Shown one piece after another: positions 44,569 to 56,601 of a DNA stretch of 64,000 nt. Origin of the DNA: Ciborinia camelliae (lineage: Eukaryota > Ascomycota > Leotiomycetes > Helotiales > Sclerotiniaceae); contig JANPYM010000006.1 of NCBI GenBank assembly GCA_025890175.1, forward strand, positions 2,606,274-2,670,273. The letters are read 5' to 3'. Position numbers and translations under genes: made by a program. How positions within the stretch are numbered: position 1 is the stretch's first letter; every line of letters starts with the position of its first letter. The notes beneath the pieces were generated by a model that saw only the letters and a program-made list of their open reading frames with translations, ran no database searches and was not told the origin of the DNA.

Positions 44569-45662
44569 TTAATTTTTGACAGCATGGACAAGAGCACCCT
44601 GTTCACCTTCATCCAATCCATCTAGCAACACCATCTCGTGCGGTTCGAGAGCGAAGTCAAAGACATCGGCATTATGGGCGATTCTCAAAGGATTTTCGCT
44701 CTTGGGAAGAGGAATCCATTGCTTTTGAATGGAATATCGCAATAATATTTGACCCGGGGTTTTGTTGTGAATGTTTGCGAGGCGAACGAGGGTTGGATCT
44801 TCATTTCTCGTGTATCGGACCAAGGGACAATAGGCTTGTATGAGAATTCTATGCTTCACACAGTATTCAACTACAGCTCGTTGCTGACAAAATGGATGTA
44901 ACTGATTTCGTTAGATCACCGTCGGATATTCCATGCAGAAAATGAATGCATACCTCAATCTGAAGAACATGAGGGGGCCAAATAGTGGCATAAGTTTTCA
45001 ACTCCTCAATATGTCCGATGCCCCAATTGGAAACCCCAATGTATCGTACTCTTCTTAGTTTTACGAGCATCTCGAGTGCAAGCCACATCTCCTTGCGAGC
45101 CTCGGGTCCAGTACTGGGGCTGTGGATCAAGAAGAGATCAACAAATGCTAAATCATTAAAATCTCTGTTTTCATCCAGTGCTTCGATACTATTGATACAT
45201 TGTGCATAGGATTCCTCAACGCTTCCTCTTGGTGTAAGGATCTTCGACGTGATGAATATATCAGTTCGTTTTTGCCCGGATTCTTCGAGATATTTTTTGA
45301 CAGCGATCCCGACCTCTGTTTCATTCTCATAGTATCTGTCATGAATAGGTTGTTAAAAATAATTCCAATGGATATCTTGTTGGAGGTAGTATGTATTTAT
45401 GATCATTTATTTCATCAATCATGGAAATGAGTTCTTACTGCGCAGTATCAATACATCTATACCCATGTTTTAGGGCCGTGACAACAGCATCGACACATTT
45501 CTGCCCATAGGATTGATAAAGTCCGAATCCTAATCTCGGGATAGAGACTGGGGGATCACGAACTGTGTTGTAAAGCTTGGAGTAGATCGTAATTGGAACT
45601 GGAATTGCAGGTGTAAGTGTAGGTGTAAGTGGAATCTTAAGTTCATCATCCCTTGAACCCAT
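44569..45662 (-). CDS. Aldo/keto reductase
   Basis: Three exons on the minus strand (45662-45439, 45335-44954, 44901-44569) give 312 residues, the standard AKR length. The catalytic tetrad is present: Asp72 and Tyr77 in DTAQYYENE, Lys106 in FITSKI and His146 in LFLIHSP. IGVSNWGIGHIEEL and PLPKSENPLRIAHN supply the usual NADPH-barrel motifs. The last acceptor was placed to give LQIELHPFCQQRAVV, the conserved family sequence, in preference to an AG 20 bases later. It would reduce aldehydes or ketones in the cytosol; substrate unknown. The first intron of 103 nt is long for this window. The N-terminal 35 residues before the barrel are longer than in many members. Confidence 0.9.
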
Positions 45663-46824
45663 GATGAAAATTTGAAGTAGGGTATTTGATCTTTTCTCTG
45701 ATGTATGGTTATCGTGAATTAAGAAGCAATGGCAATGGTTTTGATGATTTTCTGGATTATGTTGAGTTGAGTTGAGTTGAGTTGAGTTAAGTTAAGGAAG
45801 TCAACTTATCTGATAATATGGAAACCGCTTTTCTAGGAAGCTTTAAGGAAGGTTCGTTCTTACCTTTTTTTCTCTTACCTACCTTTTGTTCTTTCTTGCC
45901 TTAACAAATAATGGATGATGTTTAGGTATTTGATGCTCATATTGATCAAACCACATCTAAGTACCTAAACCTAAGTACTTATAGATACCTAGTATGTGAC
46001 TTATTAGACTTGGACTCGGTAACTCATAACTTATGATGAGGGAAGAATCGTGTGTTGGCCAATTAGAAAGTTCATACTCGAGTAATGATACAAATGATAT
46101 ACTCTGCTAATCTACTTGGAGTTTGGTGTAATTAGATGTTACATAATATTCGCCACTGACTTTGCCAATTTCGGATCATCACAACATCATCTGAATACCC
46201 TCATTTTCTTGCTAGGTACTGACGACGTCACAATGGATCACGATTCATGATTTGAAATAGAGGAAATGGAGAAAGTTCACCATTTTCAAGTGCAAGGTAA
46301 TGTGGAATAATTGAGGATTGAGAGAAGAGATGTCACTGTCACTGTCATACATATTCTTAGTGGTAGTTTACCACTGTTTAAAGAACAGAATACATTTCCT
46401 GGGTTGAATATTCTCAGACTTAGCTTCTATTCTCTCCTCTCCTCTTCTCTTGCCTTATCTTTTAATCGTGTAATTTACTTCATTGTTTTTGTTTGGCTAG
46501 GCTGGCTTTAAATTTCAATGTTGGCCAGTTTAGCTCCAAGATAGTTACAAGCCAGAAGTGCAAGTGCGAGTAACTAGACTTTCTAGCCCCAAAACTTCCG
46601 CACAATGTAGATCAATCTTTTTTATCAAAAACAAGATTCTGGAAGTCAGAGCAGTCATTTACATCTTCCTTTTCTTCCTCATTCTACATTCATTCATCAG
46701 TATATATACTCCATTTTTCAAGTTTATCTACAAGCTTAAATATTACTTCCCTTTTCACTTTGTGGCTAGACGTCATTTCTTAAGCATTCAATTTAATCTC
46801 TATCTATCTTATACAACTACCGCA
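45663..46824. other. Divergent intergenic region
   Basis: About 1.16 kb between the divergent reductase and amidase genes. It contains a (GAGTT)n repeat at about 45762-45790 and CTAAGTACCT-type strings near 45957. The plus-strand frame open from 46558 has no ATG until 46825 besides a low-complexity hydrophobic lead and is probably leader. Confidence 0.45.
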
Positions 46825-48099
46825 ATGAATCGTCGTGGTGTGATACCAGTTTACACAATCGATCTCTCTCTTCCTCCTTCCAAACGATATGAAAAGATTG
46901 CTGCGGATTTCAAGGATGAATTATATAGATTACCAAAAGAGCTAGATGAAACACTTCGCCAATGGGTTAAGAATCCCATTCTAGTATTTTTGTTTAAAAT
47001 CTTTGCATTCTTATTCATCCGTCGCTTATACTCTGCAGAAGAGATGGAAGAGATAAAGGGGATAGCCAAGATCTCGAATGTCCATGTGAGATTTTTGGTA
47101 GCATTGAATGTATTGCTTGATTCATTGATGTGCTGTACCAGCGGCGGAGTTGTAACGTACTCACCTGGTAATATTCACAAAAGGAGGATGATGCATTTCC
47201 GATCTTTGGATTGGAATTTAGATGGCTTGAGAGATCTGCTTGTCATTTTATATTATGTTGATTCTAACTCTTCGGATCCTACAAGAGTCATTGGCACAAG
47301 TATTACATATGCTGGCTATGTTGGAATTCTTACTGGAGTGAGGTATGTTTGAACTTCCCCATGCAGAAATATCCAATCGCAACAGTACCTCGATGAACTA
47401 ATTAACCTTAGGGAAAACTTTTCATTATCAATGAACTTTCGTCCAAAGTCTAGTTCCTCTAAGTTATCCCTACAATTCCATCGATTGCTCGTCCTCACTG
47501 GATTTCGCCCATCAGTCGCAACGATTTTTCGATCTTTAATGATTGCACCCATCGGATCGACATTACCCTCCATTATTGAGGCTTCTCATGCCCTGGCGAA
47601 AAAACATACCTTTTCGCCGTGCTACGTTATCCTCTGCAATGGCACCACCACCATAGTCATCGAAAAAGACCTCCACAAATCTCACATGCGCTCCTCTTCC
47701 ACCTTCATCATCCAAGCAAATCACGATATATATCTCTGGCAGCTCCGCAATAAAGTTCCCATTGCCGATCACCTGCGATCCCCCTTCCCAAATGATGCAT
47801 CGGCTCCAAATCCATTTCCTGTCCCTCCTCCAGATCTCAGTCGGAACGACCCCAAAATGCAAAAATATCAAGAATACTGGGGCATGGAAAATTCCATAGG
47901 AAGATACAAGTTTCTAAGAGAACAATGGACGGCGATTCAAGGCCCGGTAGATGCGGTGGGAATTTCGCAGCTTAAGAATTGGATGGAAATGGAACCGGTT
48001 CATAGTACGTCTACGCATTTTATGTGTTTGTTGGATCCTACAAAGGGGGAGTTACGTTGGCTTAAGAGGGGGATGGAAGAGGCTCATGAGTCTTGTTGA
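46825..48099 (+). CDS. Acid-ceramidase/NAAA-like Ntn amidase
   Basis: Two exons (46825-47342 and 47412-48099) encode 401 residues. LDSLMCCTSGGVVTY places a Cys-Thr-Ser nucleophile at Cys104, and HFRSLDWNLDG corresponds to the family RNMDFG block. SITYAGYVGILTGVRENFSLSMN is the conserved substrate-side strand, with the splice in its Arg codon. These features identify the acid ceramidase / N-acylethanolamine acid amidase group, Ntn hydrolases that self-cleave before the Cys and split amide-linked fatty acids. The N-terminal PVYTIDLSLPPSKRY matches the alpha-subunit start. No signal peptide is visible, unlike the lysosomal animal enzymes; a hydrophobic segment at 51-66 (PILVFLFKIFAFLFI) may attach it to membranes. 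The very C-terminus could be altered by an unseen intron. Confidence 0.82.
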
Positions 48100-49314
48100 A
48101 TGGGTTTGGACTCTGGAGAATTTATTGTTGAGCGCAAGATACCCGGGTTGGAATATATGGTGTACGGATACGGAAATTTGGTTGGGCGTTTTGGGTTAGG
48201 GAATGGAAGATTGGGATATTTATAGATGTATAAATGGAATGGATAGATATAATTGGCATCAAATTCAGAATTGGATAATTATTATTTGGATATTCAGTAT
48301 ACATAGGGGAAACTTTATCTTTCAAGTGAATCTTTGGGCGAGATTCATAGATATGTAAATTTCAATGTTCGATGATTTCAATTCAAGGATATAATTCATG
48401 TGATACCATTCCATACAAGTCATACCAGTGCAGTGTAAGCATCATTGCATCAGTACCCCTCCCCCAACACTGCCATGCTCATAATATTCTACATCTGAAT
48501 TTTCACAGTTGATTCATTCCTACATTCATTCCTACATGTTTCGATCGATACTAGGGATAGGATGCTAGGTAGGTATGACCGTTTACTACCTAGGTCCTAT
48601 GTAGGTGGGTATATTGGGCTATTAGTTGAGATATTATGTACTGACACTGTCGTTTTCAAATTTGGATGCTCATGACACCTATCTAGGTAGGTAGATCGTT
48701 TTGAGGTTCGGATAGATGGATTTGGAAATTCGTTAATAGGACTAGGACTAGGTTCCTCCTGCCTTGACTGCTTCAAGATTGGCATAGTTTGTTCATGAAT
48801 TGAAATTGAACTGAAAATCTGTTGCTTTGCTTTGAATTGTCCATGTTAGAGATCAATATGGCAGGTGCGACTACATGGTCTACATAGCCTCAGGATCATA
48901 CACTCAATAAGAAATCAACGCTTCCACACTTGGACCTACATCCACAATCCTCCCATTGGGGTTTTTTCCTGCAGTTTCGCTCATCTATCTAATTTGGAAT
49001 TTTGGATGGAATTATATAAGATCAATTATCTGCCAACTTCCTAAATCGTCTGTTTGATAGAAGTTTAGAACTTGACGCAACTGGGTTTCTTCCTTCGCGC
49101 CTTCCTCCCACCGCGCCTTCTTTCCACTTCAAAGTTAATTGCTACTACCTTTCCTAGCATTATTGGAACCTGCAATTCTATCCTATCTTATCTTACTCAT
49201 TTCAAAACAACACAGCACAGAAATCAATTCTATTCTATTCATTCCATCCCATTCCACTCATCCATGATACTTCACTTCTCTACTTTTTGGGTCCCCCATG
49301 CTAATAAGTGCAAG
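48100..49314. other. Intergenic spacer with CCTA/TAGG motifs
   Basis: About 1.2 kb without a supported gene. Several palindromic CCTAGGTAGG-type motifs occur at 48553-48700. The 49072-49314 part is open in the methyltransferase frame but reads as low-complexity leader. Confidence 0.45.
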
Positions 49315-50723
49315 ATGACATACTCTCTAAATACTTCAGGAATCTCCACCTCTGAATCAACAGAAATTTTCAGTCCCTCAGTATTATCAGCTTACTATGA
49401 TAAATGCGCCTCCACGTACGATGATTCAACCACGTTGTATAAGTCGATCGCAGAAGAATATGTGGGCTTTGTGAAACCGGTGTTCGGAGAGAAATTGTTG
49501 GATTTGGCTTGTGGGACGGGATTGGTGGCGTTTGCTTGTGAGTTCTTCTGCTGTGGTTGAGCCTTTATCTATTCTTTGGGGATCCAAGGTGGTCTAGGAT
49601 GGAGGGGTAGGGACGGCTCATCCAGTGATGTGCAACCATTCATCTTATCATACAACCGCTCATCTTATATGAATAATGCAAAGTGCATCCATTAAATATT
49701 GCATATTTCCGCAATTCGTCAATTCAATCAACCGGTCGATTGTCCGGATAATATATCCATTGACTCTGAGGAGCATCCCATTTAACTTTGAACTGCTGCT
49801 CAGCTGATAGACGTACCTCCTGCTTACCTATCATCAACTTATCTCATTTAATATTCCCATATGTGTGATGAGAATGGCTGCTGTATGTTTGTACAAAATT
49901 AACTCATTGCCCAGTAAACTCCCACGCCTGCCTCTCTTACGTCCATGGAGTCGATATATCCACCGGTATGCTCGATATAGCGCGTTCCAAAGTCAAGTCT
50001 CTTCCAGGATATACTCACTCGAGCGACATTCCCCTCCATCACCTATATGTCCCCCCAACGGAATTCGTTTTCGAACAACACGATATAACATCCCTCTCCA
50101 CTCTCCCATCTCTATCTGATGCAAGAGGCACGTTCGATATAATAACCATCGCTTCCTTGCAAACCCCTTTTTCCCCATCATTCCAGGAGATTCTAACATC
50201 ATGGATCCATTACCTCAAACCTTCCACTCCCACTTCCCCCGGTGGAAGATTAATTTTTGATTCACTGGTCCCCTTGACGATACACGGCCCCTCCATCTTT
50301 GCCAAACTCTGGCCCGAATTCAAGACTCTCATTCCAGGATATTCTGATGATGTGGGAAAGGCGAAAGTTTTGGAAATGGCCTCTTTGGAGACATCGTTGA
50401 AGCATGCGGGGCTAGTAAAGGTGGAAGTTTTCGAGACGAAAATCTTCCCCAGTATTTCCACCATGACAAGGCCGGAGGGCGAGATTTTGGGATATATTAA
50501 AGGAGAATCGAAAGATCTTCTTGAGAGACCTGCTACAATGCAGGTGGGAGGAGAGGTATTTGATGCTTTCACGGCGGGAGCAGGAATGAAGCAGTGGAGA
50601 GATAAGAAGATAAGGCAGAGATGGGCAGAGGAATGGGTTAAATTGGGGGTTCCTAACGAGAAGGGGGAGATGGTGGTTAGAAATGAGGGAAGATTGATTA
50701 TGAGCATTGGCTTTAGAGCTTGA
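49315..50723 (+). CDS. SAM-dependent class I methyltransferase
   Basis: Two exons (49315-49537 and 49915-50723) give 343 residues. YYDKCASTYDD precedes the SAM motif I, LLDLACGTGLVAFA; the intron follows directly. The second exon resumes with HGVDISTGMLDIARSKV (motif II). FDIITIASLQT and GGRLIFDSL give later strands of the Rossmann fold. Substrate unknown; the type is often found in small-molecule methylation and is likely cytosolic. The start at 49315 fits the family length; another ATG at 49264 would add 17 residues. The 377-nt intron is far longer than others here and could hide a small exon. No biosynthetic partner genes are adjacent. Confidence 0.78.
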
Positions 50724-50750
50724 TGTATACTGTGGCGTGTGGACTGCCTA

Positions 50751-50784
50751 CCTCACGCATATAAAGTGCTTTATATGCGTGAGG
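50751..50784. repeat. Perfect 16-bp inverted repeat, 2-nt loop
   Basis: CCTCACGCATATAAAG, then TG, then its exact reverse complement. It starts 27 bases after the methyltransferase stop codon, so it will lie in that transcript's 3' UTR or at its end. It might act as a 3' processing or stability hairpin, or be a tiny foldback insertion. Confidence 0.9.
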
Positions 50785-51046
50785 CTCTTCAAGCAATACA
50801 TTATATTTCACTCTTGACAGATATATAATAATCATGATTTACCGATTTACGATGGAAATCGATGCATGTGTCTAAAATTGTCCCAAAAAGACACCGTAGA
50901 GGGGCTGGACTTTTAATAAGTGGTTCTCAGTTCGCTTATTAGTGCGCTTACTTTTCGCTGAGTCATCATACTGTACCACACGCGTACTGGACTAATCTCA
51001 AGCTTTCATCTTTCTCTCATGTTTGTTCCCAACAACATCATCATCC
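50785..51046. other. Short spacer before tandem repeats
   Basis: No gene. The sequence contains CAACAACATCATCATCCATC-like runs toward its end. Confidence 0.35.
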
Positions 51047-51482
51047 ATCACGATAATATCAACGCAGTCTTTCCATCACATCGCCATTTCAATTTCGCTT
51101 TATCTCCATCGCCATCGCCATCGCTATCGCACATCATTTATTATTACCATAATATAAACGCAGTCTTTCATCGCACACCATCGATTACAATAATATAAGC
51201 GCCGTCTTTCTATCGACACCTCGATTCCCCTTCATTTTCATCGCACATCATCCATTACAATAGTACACAGGCGGTCTTGAGATGGATACATCAAAATTGC
51301 TTCTATAATGTGTTGTCCACAAAAGTTTTGTTCTACAGCATCTGTCGTTTAGAACAACCCTGACACTATCTGTACAGTGGTGGTGGTTACGTTCTTCAGC
51401 TCCTGCTGTTTAGAACAACCCTGACACGGTCTGCATAGTGATGGTGGTTACGTTCTTCGGCATATGCTATTGTAAACAGCTT
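51047..51482. repeat. Two tandem-repeat families upstream of the 525-aa gene
   Basis: At least four degenerate copies of ATTACAATAATATAAGCGCC/GTCTTTC-type units start near 51047, 51144, 51184 and 51254. They are followed by a cleaner 61-bp unit at 51330-51390 and 51391-51451 and a partial third copy. Each 61-bp unit begins GTTCT and ends GGTGGTTAC, with TTTAGAACAACCCTGACAC in the middle. The array ends about 180 bases before the next ATG, so it may be part of the promoter. Confidence 0.8.
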
Positions 51483-51665
51483 TAACGCAATTCATATATT
51501 GGCTTTGATTGATCAGTCCTACGTCTCATTTTATCCTAAGAATCAAGGCTGCTCTATAGCCTGGGTGGGTGAAGAATCACACGTAAAGTGTGAGGGCTAG
51601 CATTGTTTTTCATGTAATCGTTCTCTTAATATATTTACCACTAATTATAGCTGTAGGGGCAGGTC

Positions 51666-53243
51666 ATGTCGGTTCCGATTAAGAAGCTTCAGCTTAAAAC
51701 TCTCCTTCGCGAGAGAGTGTTTGTAAAATGGGTGGATCCGTCAGGCATGCCTTTCACGTTAGGTTCTTGCTTGTATGATAACAAGCAGAATCCCAAATTT
51801 GTTATGACAGCAGGCTGTGATATGGAAGGACATGTTCATATTCACTTTTCCCTTATGGTGTCTATCAAGCTTGCTGGTAAGGATCAACAAATGGAGATGT
51901 TGTTGGTTGTTCCTCCAAACGCCAATTTCGCAAATGCCTCTACGCCTCTTCCAAAATCGAACATCGATGATTTATCTTTCCTCGATGCTTCTGCCCTTCA
52001 CGAAGCCGGCATAAGCGAATCAGAACATGTCATCCTCCTACGATTCGATCTGACTGCGAAGGGGTTCGTCGTTATGAAGAAGAAGACTTCTCCGACTATT
52101 AGGCCCAGCAACAGTACCTCGAACAAATTGATTCGTAGCCTTGAATCTTTGTCTGATATGATGATCTTCAGCGTATATATCAGGCCAAATGATTACGCGC
52201 GGGAGGGTCTGAAAGAACTTTGCAAGCGCTTAAGCAACACTGGTACCGCCATACACAAAACTAACATGGAGGAAATGTACGTTCAACAAGGGGCTATGTT
52301 AGTAGAATGGGATAGATTTATGTATCAGAATCGACAAGACACACTACCGCCACCATATACCGATAATCCTACTCGGCTATTATCGGAAGTGCAGGTTCCT
52401 CAATCACCACCGATCATATTCGAAAAGGAAACGCTATCAATCAATAATATCGAAGTGGCAATTGCAGAGAAAATTGCAGAGACACCGACTCAGACTCCAG
52501 TTAGCCCGAATCATACACCGGTATTGCACGGCATGTTCTCTTCTAGCGCTGAAGAATCATCAGACAGCGAAGTGAACTTGGACGATATTGAAGAGGACTC
52601 GAGATACATCGAAATGGACTTTGACGTGGGTTCGGATGAGGAATTTCTCGCCAACTTGAATTCTCGAGAACTAAGTCAGCAATTCAAACACGACTTGGCA
52701 GTTCCGAAGATGCTTGAGTCGAAGTTCGTGGAGTGGGTCAACGGGGCAATGACGATAAACCCAAATGTGTACGAACACAAACGTTTAATTACGAAGTTGT
52801 TAATTCTTGGTGATTGTGTCCGTACATCTAATGCTAGAGTATTTGATGCTACTACACCCTGGTGTTCTGCGCTATTGTTCTACGACCCGTTCGATTCCGA
52901 CAACACTCTCGAGTTGTGGGAGGAGAGAAATCGATGGCTCATCTCAGACATGGCCAAGCTGATTAAATGGGCTAATGAATTTCACTATGGCGCCGAGATC
53001 AGCTCGCTATTGATAAATGATTTTGTGAAGCTAGGTAGTGCTGCTCGCACTTTTGCTCTGCACCCTGGATATGACAAAGCCGAGTACAGCCTTCAGAGAA
53101 GTGTTTGTATTGTTCGCGTATTGGTTAAATTTGGCAAGCCAGGTGCTGGTGGAAAAAACAGCAAGCCTGTTTCTCGAAAAGGGCATACCTTGGAAACTCA
53201 TAGCAATGTGTCTAAGCGAGCCAAAATATCAAATGAAAGATGA
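51666..53243 (+). CDS. Orphan 525-aa protein
   Basis: A single-exon frame from a good ATG to a TGA, 525 residues, without introns. The N-terminal 150 residues look like a compact mostly beta domain (RERVFVKWVDPSG, FVMTAGCDMEGHVHIHF, QQMEMLLVVPP). A helical stretch follows, then a Pro-rich (LPPPYTDNP), Ser/Asp/Glu-rich linker at about 220-330. A helical C-terminal domain (FVEWVNGAMTINPNVYEHKR...LWEERNRWLISDMAKLI) and a Lys-rich end resembling a nuclear localisation signal complete it. I recognise no family; similar intronless orphan genes are common in filamentous ascomycetes. The nuclear location is inferred. It lies beyond a tandem-repeat block at the edge of gene-poor DNA. Confidence 0.65.
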   Translation: MSVPIKKLQLKTLLRERVFVKWVDPSGMPFTLGSCLYDNKQNPKFVMTAGCDMEGHVHIHFSLMVSIKLAGKDQQMEMLLVVPPNANFANASTPLPKSNIDDLSFLDASALHEAGISESEHVILLRFDLTAKGFVVMKKKTSPTIRPSNSTSNKLIRSLESLSDMMIFSVYIRPNDYAREGLKELCKRLSNTGTAIHKTNMEEMYVQQGAMLVEWDRFMYQNRQDTLPPPYTDNPTRLLSEVQVPQSPPIIFEKETLSINNIEVAIAEKIAETPTQTPVSPNHTPVLHGMFSSSAEESSDSEVNLDDIEEDSRYIEMDFDVGSDEEFLANLNSRELSQQFKHDLAVPKMLESKFVEWVNGAMTINPNVYEHKRLITKLLILGDCVRTSNARVFDATTPWCSALLFYDPFDSDNTLELWEERNRWLISDMAKLIKWANEFHYGAEISSLLINDFVKLGSAARTFALHPGYDKAEYSLQRSVCIVRVLVKFGKPGAGGKNSKPVSRKGHTLETHSNVSKRAKISNER

Positions 53244-56200
53244 TTATCTGTCTGTAGTTTCCAACTAAATCTGTGTGTTCAATCAGCCCAAAATCACCTT
53301 ACCCTTGTGTACTTTCAACCCACTCGTCGATATTCTCGCATTCAGCCTCTTCTTGGGCGGCAGCCGTAGAAGGCCATCTGGGAAGCCCATCTAGCGAGTG
53401 AGTAAAGGTATATTTTTAATCAAACTATACCGCTTAAGTGTGATGCGTTTAGAGGAAAGAGGCTGATTGGGAAGGATTCAATACGATATGGTAAGAAGTG
53501 CCTATGATCGTTTATTGTAAAGAGAAAAGAGGGTGAGTTGGCTCTATGGCCAACAAAATAGAAGCATAAAGTCGCGTCTTATCGCCGTCATGGAGCAAGA
53601 TAAATATACCACCGTCGGTGTCAGCTACAGAACCTGACCCCTCCCTCTCAATGAGCTTGCCTGGCCGACCTTGATCGACTTTTGCCAACCGTGACAGTCG
53701 CAGAGTGGTTGAGTCTTTCATTACCATCTGGGATGAGAGCTAGTAGGTGCTGTGCCCGAGCAAGTTTGTCAGCTATTTGAACTAGCTTGTTGCATGCCTG
53801 TATTATAAAAGTCTCGTTGGAGGCAGTTTCGGTCACAATCCCAACTCCGCGGGTGGTGGGTGGACCAGGCTAAGAAATCGCCATCTTGCCAGCACTACCT
53901 ACCTTGCCAGTGAGATGTCCTCTTCATCTTTCGATGGAGTACGCATGTATTCAGACTTCTTCACGGCACACCGAAACTTCTCATAGCCTCGAGGAACGGC
54001 AACCGCCCCCTTCGGAAATGCTTCGTGCGTGTTCCACGAAGACTCGAACGCCGGATGCTGGAATGGCCGCCTGCCTGTCTCGGGGAGGGAATCATTCTGG
54101 CTCGGTCAGAGAGGCAGGCGTACCACGTTTCTACGGAATCCATGGAGCTAGCTGGTCCCTCGGCTTTTCTTTCTTGCCCTCTCTACGTAACTTGGATAAT
54201 TAACTGAACCCCGGTTCCCGCAGATGTCGGGACTAGCATCGGTCGCTGCGGCACTTGCTCTGCTGGATGCTTGGGATTATTTCAATGCCATCAATCTCCG
54301 CGAGCTCGGAAGTGGCCTTCTGAGGCCTTCGATATATGAGGAAGGGCTGGGCAGACTCATACTCACATGAGCTCTAGTTGGAGCACCACCCCCTTCTGCC
54401 AAACTCGTTGGCAAACTCGTGGCAAACTTGGAAATGCACATCAGGGGCGTGAGATGTTGGTCATGAGGGCTGTGTTGGATAGGTAACTATCTCTCTGTCT
54501 GCAACGGACGAGCGTCATGAAACTAATCCTCGGATCATACTTCTGATTGAAGAGATCCGCAAGTAGTCTGTCTGTCTGTCCAGCTTCGAACGATTTTCGC
54601 TCCTACCCTCAAAGATGAAATGTTCGGCTAGGCGTACCGTAGCGTCTACAGGCCCGGTTTGATTATCAATACCTATATCGGCACATATCGATGCGACGCA
54701 TCTATCATAGATAACTCCGATACCCAGCTTTTCTAGCTGCGGAAACTTTGGCGTCCGGATGTTTTAATCGAGTTAGAAGATCGGTAATAGATAGATAGAT
54801 AGGGTCGCTTGAAAATTGTGTGTGTGTGGATGGATGCGTGGGATTCGGTTATTGAAGCTCTTCTCGATCATAACTTGGATTCACTTATCCTCATCTGCCG
54901 GTCGCTGTTACTGGGATAGGATACTTGTATGTATGTATGGTGGATTTCGACAGGATCTCTGGGAATCTTCCTCTTCAAGCTGCGGGATACGAATGAAGTG
55001 GATTAGATTAAATGGTCTGATGGTACTGTATAGGCTGGTTTCATCATATAATCTGGAATTCCTGATCAAAGCGATGTGGTATAATAGGAAGCAATGTACG
55101 CGACGCATCTACTCAACAGGTCAAGAGTTGCTCTGTTCTGCTCTACTCATCATGCAACACACACACACACACACACACACACAGCCGGGGCACAACAACC
55201 TATCCATCCATATCGAAAACCAACTTAAGATAGTGGAAAAGATTTGCCGTTCGACGGCCCACTGGGGAATTTCGTCCCGCGCAGGTTCATAAATATGGTT
55301 CTGCCTGTCTGTCATCGTGGAGACTGGTATGTACCATCTAGCATCTTTCACTTTGCTGGAAAATTTCGAAAATCACACGGGAGCACGTTGATTAGCCTTC
55401 TTCTTTTTTTTTCTTTTTTTTTTCGGGATGCGCTAATTAAACAATTGATTTATAATAGATGGGAGATCTTTTGGATATAGATAGATATAGTCAATGTATT
55501 CCATGACGATTTTTCATACCTCTATCTACCTACTTACCTTATCTACCTCATATCTATCTATCTGCTTGGAATTTGGAATTTCTCGGGTGGGTGATGGGAT
55601 CTGCGACGAGCGAGGGAGCGAGAGAGGGATAGATGGATGGATGGATGGATGAAAATATACAACTATCTTATCCGCGCGTTCCAATGGCGGGATGCCGGAA
55701 TTCCATAGGCATGATTTGCTTTGGTTTGGGTGGTTGATGATGAGTTATATATACATACATACATACATATATACGTGTCGATGACGAGTCTTTCCTACCG
55801 GTTCATTACGGATCATGGATTACAGGATTGGTATGGCTGATGATGGGGAAATAAATAGATCTGCTACTTGGGATTTGGATCACTTGTTTGCAGTTTGGTG
55901 TCTGGTTCACTTATTCCATCCACGTATTTATTTTGGGGGAAGGGAGGGGGGGAAGGGCAGTTCCATCGATTTCTAGATACTCCTTGTATAGAGGCAAATA
56001 TGATTCATAGTGCAGGTTTGATAGCGGGCAATTTGATGTCTATTGATTTGCTTATGTGATGCCGCTAATGCGTAACTTGATGTTAATTGTATTGTAGCGT
56101 TAAGAGTAAGACAAGTGAAGCTTAGACTGTCCAGTTTCAAGATATCATATAATGGTAGATAGAGCTTATAAACCCTTATATCTATATCTGCACCTATATG

Positions 56201-56529
56201 TAAGTCTTCCGGTCTACAACCTTAAATCATCATCATCAATAATAATAATAATAATAAATGCAACGCAACCCCTAGCTTTATTAATCATTACCAGATACTA
56301 CCACGCGTGTGCCATCATCACCCGGAGTGATTCCAACAACATCTAATTGGTTCGTTTATTTTATTTTGTTCTTTCTTTGGCGATCTGATCTGATCTAATC
56401 TAATCTCATCTGATCTCATTTTTCTTAGTCATTCCTCGATAATTTTTCTCCATCAGGATTTCTTGAAAATTCGCAAAATGGCTCAAATATATATTCAAGT
56501 AATCAGCTCAGTCTCAACAACAATAGATC
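53244..56529. other. Gene-poor spacer, GC-richer at 53.3-54.4 kb
   Basis: No gene could be established in 3.3 kb. The first kilobase is distinctly GC-richer than its surroundings. On the minus strand at 53648-53836, it holds a helical-looking frame (ETFIIQACNKLVQIADKLAR) without ATG that may be a gene fragment. A (CA)n run lies at about 55157-55183, a GATG/GGAT repeat at 55627-55650 and an ATAC repeat at 55752-55768. Confidence 0.4.
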
Positions 56530-56601
56530 GGGCTTGTGGTTTAGTGGTATAATGTTCCCTTAGCATGGGAGAGGTCCGGCGTTCGATTCGCCGCTAGTCC
56601 A
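56530..56601 (+). tRNA. tRNA-Ala (anticodon AGC)
   Basis: A 72-base cloverleaf. The acceptor GGGCTTG pairs with CTAGTCC with one U-U mismatch and carries the G3-U70 wobble pair, the hallmark of alanine identity. The anticodon stem TTCCC/GGGAG encloses TTAGCAT with anticodon AGC. The T arm CGGCG-TTCGATT-CGCCG is canonical. A T run (CTTTTTTAAA) ends transcription about 8 bases downstream. No intron. An identical gene lies inverted at 59224-59295. Confidence 0.95.

Noticed and set aside
53886..54207. Overlapping frames on both strands in the GC-rich 54-kb segment
   Set aside because: All three are open merely because the segment is GC-rich; none has a recognisable motif.
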